A stretch of 17,844 nt of DNA from an uncultured Oscillospiraceae bacterium (lineage in GTDB: Bacteria; Bacillota; Clostridia; Oscillospirales; Acutalibacteraceae): the NCBI GenBank assembly GCA_905198295.1, contig CAJKBW010000061.1, positions 1 through 17,844 of the forward strand, in the 5' to 3' direction. A program made the position numbers and the translations under genes. The notes beneath the pieces are model-generated. The model made no database searches, was not told the origin of the DNA, and saw only the letters and a list, made by a program, of their open reading frames with translations. This document shows positions 15,532 to 17,844 of the stretch, piece by piece. How positions within the stretch are numbered: position 1 is the stretch's first letter; each line of letters begins with the position of its first letter.

Positions 15532-16893
15532 ATGAAAGACATTTTGGATTCGGTCAGGCATGTTCATTTCGTAGGCATCGGCGGTTCCGGCATGAGCCCG
15601 GTGGCGGAAATTCTGTACGCCCTCGGGTATACCATCACCGGGTCGGACGTTAATGAGTCGGACAACGTCAGCCGCCTGCGCGGACTGGGGATTCCGATCT
15701 TTATGGGGCATGATGCCGCACATGTGGATGGTGCAGATTTGGTGGTGTATACCGCTGCGGTAAACCGGAAAAATCCGGAGCTGCTCGCAGCGGAAAATCA
15801 GAACATCCCGCTTGTCGAGCGGGCGAAGATACTGGGGATGATCACCCGACGATATCCCAACACGGTGGCGGTTGCCGGCACACACGGCAAAACCACAACG
15901 ACCTCCATGCTTGCGCAGATTTGTCTGGAGGCCGAACTGGATCCAACGCTGTTTATCGGCGGCAGGCTTCCGGCAATAAACGCCAACGGACGCGTCGGTA
16001 AATCCGATACCATGATCTGTGAGGCGTGTGAATTCCAGGACCATTACCTGGAGATGAATCCGGCGGTGGCGATTATTCTGAACGTGGATGCCGACCATCT
16101 GGACTATTTCGGCACGCTGGAAAACGTCATTCAGTCCTTTCACAAGTTCGCTGCAAAAGCCTCCAAAGCGGTTATTGCCAATGGGGATGATGCCAATACG
16201 CGGCAAGCCATCGCTGGACTGGCGCAGGAGGTCATTACCTTCGGAACGGACAGCCGCTGCCAGTGGTTTGCCCGGAATATCGAGATGCGGGATGCTTACG
16301 CGGTATATGATCTTTATCACAACGGCATCTTCTTTGCGCATGTTTCGCTTTCTGTACCGGGAGAACACAACGTGCTCAATTCGATGGCCGCTGCCGCCGC
16401 TGCATATCTCTGCGGTGCTTCGGCTGAACAGATTGTGCAGGGGATTGCCGATTTTCACGGTGCCGGCCGTCGTTTTGAATTTCTGGGAACGGCGCGTGAG
16501 GTGACGGTGGCGGACGATTATGCCCACCATCCCACCGAAATCAGTGCCACTCTGGAGGCGGCCAAAGGTATGGGTTACAGCCGGGTGTGGGCGGTTTTTC
16601 AGCCGTTCACCTATTCCCGTACGGCACGTCATCTGGAAGGATTCATCGCCTCGCTTTCGATTGCCGATGAGGTAATCGTCAGTGATATTATGGGGTCCCG
16701 CGAAGAAAATACCTACGGCGTCAGTTCCAAACAAATTACCGAACGTATTCCCGGCGCGCAGTATCTCCCCACCTTTGAACAAATCTCAGCCTACCTGCTT
16801 GAACATGTGCGGCCGGGCGACCTGGTTCTTACCATGGGCGGAGGTGATATTTATAAGTGCGCACGGATGATATTCAACGCACTGAAACAATAA
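15532..16893 (+). CDS. murC: UDP-N-acetylmuramate--L-alanine ligase
   Basis: This 453-residue protein is MurC, the cytosolic ligase that adds L-alanine to UDP-MurNAc, the step just before MurD. The N-terminal UDP-binding motif HFVGIGGSGMSPVAEIL (12-28) is diagnostic for MurC. The ATP loop is GTHGKTTTTSM (116-126). NVDADHLDYF (184-193), PGEHNVLNSMAAAA (276-289), GRRFEFLG (312-319), DDYAHHPTEI (328-337), FQPFTYSRT (356-364) and TMGGGDIYK (434-442) follow in the usual order. Length is typical. The ATG at 15532 is fixed by GGGAGGA five bases upstream and by the family N-terminus; the frame is open from 15280 but that stretch covers the rnpB promoter. It is transcribed away from rnpB, and the next gene starts 24 bases downstream. 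Confidence 0.96.
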   Translation: MKDILDSVRHVHFVGIGGSGMSPVAEILYALGYTITGSDVNESDNVSRLRGLGIPIFMGHDAAHVDGADLVVYTAAVNRKNPELLAAENQNIPLVERAKILGMITRRYPNTVAVAGTHGKTTTTSMLAQICLEAELDPTLFIGGRLPAINANGRVGKSDTMICEACEFQDHYLEMNPAVAIILNVDADHLDYFGTLENVIQSFHKFAAKASKAVIANGDDANTRQAIAGLAQEVITFGTDSRCQWFARNIEMRDAYAVYDLYHNGIFFAHVSLSVPGEHNVLNSMAAAAAAYLCGASAEQIVQGIADFHGAGRRFEFLGTAREVTVADDYAHHPTEISATLEAAKGMGYSRVWAVFQPFTYSRTARHLEGFIASLSIADEVIVSDIMGSREENTYGVSSKQITERIPGAQYLPTFEQISAYLLEHVRPGDLVLTMGGGDIYKCARMIFNALKQ

Positions 16894-16917
16894 CTGAAGG
16901 GATGGAGGGGCTATTCC

Positions 16918-17841
16918 ATGCGGTATTGTCCACGATGTGCTCAGGCGAATGACGATCAGGCGGTTTATTGTACCCATTGCGGATTTATCCTGCAGACGCA
17001 AACATCTCCCCCGGTTCAAACGCAGACACCTCCGCCCGCGGCGCCCTACTCGGCGCCATACATATCTCCGGTGTATTATACGGTGCCAACGGTTTATACT
17101 GTGCCAGTGGCTGTCACGCCGGTTAACCAGCCGGCACTGGACCGGCTGCGGAAACTGGCGGGTTCTCCCTTGGTGCTGCTCTCTGCATTTCTCCGTACCG
17201 CAGCATTGCTGGTTCCCTTTCTTCTGTTTGTTTTCAATGTGATGAGCCTTGCGGTGAATTCCCCGTTTCAGGCGGAAATGCCCGTCTCTTTCTCCTATTC
17301 GTTTTCCATGGATATTACAGGGATTCTGCTGTGTATCGCCTTGTGGACGCTCTACGGCAGTGCTCATCGCCGGAGCGGGCGTGTTTCCGCGGCTCCCGCC
17401 GGATTGATTAAGGCGTCCGGAATTATGGGCATCATCAGCATTTGCAGTATCGCCGTAGTTCTGCTGCTTGCTCTGCAAACGGTCAGTTTTATCACCATTG
17501 CCGGGGATTTTTCCAATATTTTTAACGAAGCGACGGTTATAGTAATGCTCGTTGTCGGAGCGGTTCTTGCCATTGGTCTGCTGGCGGGTATTTCCGCGAT
17601 TGTTTTTGCCAACGATTTGTCCGCCGGCCTGAAAACGGGAATTGCCAGAGGAAAGGGCGCCATACCACTGGCGATATATCTTTTTCTGAGCGCTATGGCC
17701 GTGCTGGGCACGGTTGCTTTTGTTGTGGCGTATCCCTCTTTCTGGCCGGCACTGCTTCTGCTGATTACAGCAGCGGATACTATAGTGGCCGGTATTGCTG
17801 TGTTGCAGTATCGTTCGCTTATCCGCGAACTCAATGAATAG
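16918..17841 (+). CDS. Zinc-ribbon multi-pass membrane protein, function unknown
   Basis: This 307-residue protein starts with a zinc ribbon, C4-x2-C7 and C18-x2-C21 (MRYCPRCAQAN and YCTHCGF). A Pro/Tyr/Val/Thr-rich linker follows (about 30-70) with repeats such as TVPTVYTVPV. About six hydrophobic helices lie near 85-110, 131-148, 165-188, 205-230, 248-271 and 274-296. The ribbon should face the cytosol as there is no signal peptide. The ATG has GGAGGGG about eight bases upstream and lies 24 bases after murC, so co-transcription is likely. The membrane part shows no DUF2628-type NW..F..YRK motif, so it differs from the pair at 5787-7805 despite the similar plan. The stop codon is three bases from the window end. 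Confidence 0.8.
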   Translation: MRYCPRCAQANDDQAVYCTHCGFILQTQTSPPVQTQTPPPAAPYSAPYISPVYYTVPTVYTVPVAVTPVNQPALDRLRKLAGSPLVLLSAFLRTAALLVPFLLFVFNVMSLAVNSPFQAEMPVSFSYSFSMDITGILLCIALWTLYGSAHRRSGRVSAAPAGLIKASGIMGIISICSIAVVLLLALQTVSFITIAGDFSNIFNEATVIVMLVVGAVLAIGLLAGISAIVFANDLSAGLKTGIARGKGAIPLAIYLFLSAMAVLGTVAFVVAYPSFWPALLLLITAADTIVAGIAVLQYRSLIRELNE

Positions 17842-17844
17842 TTG

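Noticed and set aside
15298..16782. 494-codon open frame on the minus strand opposite murC
   Set aside because: It is antisense to a clear MurC and also crosses rnpB promoter sequence. The translation is rich in His, Arg and Cys without recognisable motifs.
1..17844. CRISPR array, insertion sequence, prophage or integrated element
   Set aside because: No repeat-spacer pattern, transposase, integrase or flanking target duplication was seen, and base use is even along the window.

Overview
The window looks like a chromosomal segment of a moderate-GC member of the Firmicutes, most likely Clostridia. This rests on purine-rich GGAGG-type ribosome sites before most genes, near-consensus SigA-type promoters, an ancestral type-A RNase P RNA, a DUF1854/ABC cluster and zinc-ribbon membrane proteins of a clostridial kind. 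The genus cannot be given from sequence reading alone. No transposase, integrase, phage gene, tRNA or CRISPR array was seen, and coding density is high.

Layout. (1) 15-5557, minus strand: a tightly packed operon read murD, M42 aminopeptidase, M42 aminopeptidase, GNAT acetyltransferase, YnbB-type PLP enzyme. Two junctions are ATGA overlaps, and a TTGATA-17-TATAAT promoter drives the set. (2) 5558-5786: divergent promoter region with two small dyads. (3) 5787-8712, plus strand: two tandem paralogous membrane proteins, each with an N-terminal RING-like zinc domain, a zinc ribbon and a DUF2628-type membrane part, followed by galU and an intrinsic terminator. (4) 8766-14881, minus strand: Gfo/Idh/MocA oxidoreductase, ABC exporter 1, DUF1854 protein, ABC exporter 2. 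Both exporters carry an extra N-terminal domain ending in a zinc ribbon. (5) 14965-15338, minus strand: rnpB with its own promoter and terminator. (6) 15532-17841, plus strand: murC, then a zinc-ribbon/six-helix membrane protein ending 3 bases before the window edge.

How it fits together. MurC and MurD are consecutive-pathway ligases of peptidoglycan precursor synthesis and GalU supplies UDP-glucose for envelope glycans, so the window is rich in envelope functions. Five of the fifteen proteins place a four-cysteine zinc ribbon, or a RING-like domain plus ribbon, on the N-terminal side of membrane helices. The least explained unit is ABC-DUF1854-ABC. From memory, DUF1854 proteins pair with a similar ABC protein in cyanophycin gene clusters of Betaproteobacteria. 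No cyanophycin gene lies in this window, so the substrate here is open. The tandem RING-like membrane proteins are the second candidate for undescribed biology.
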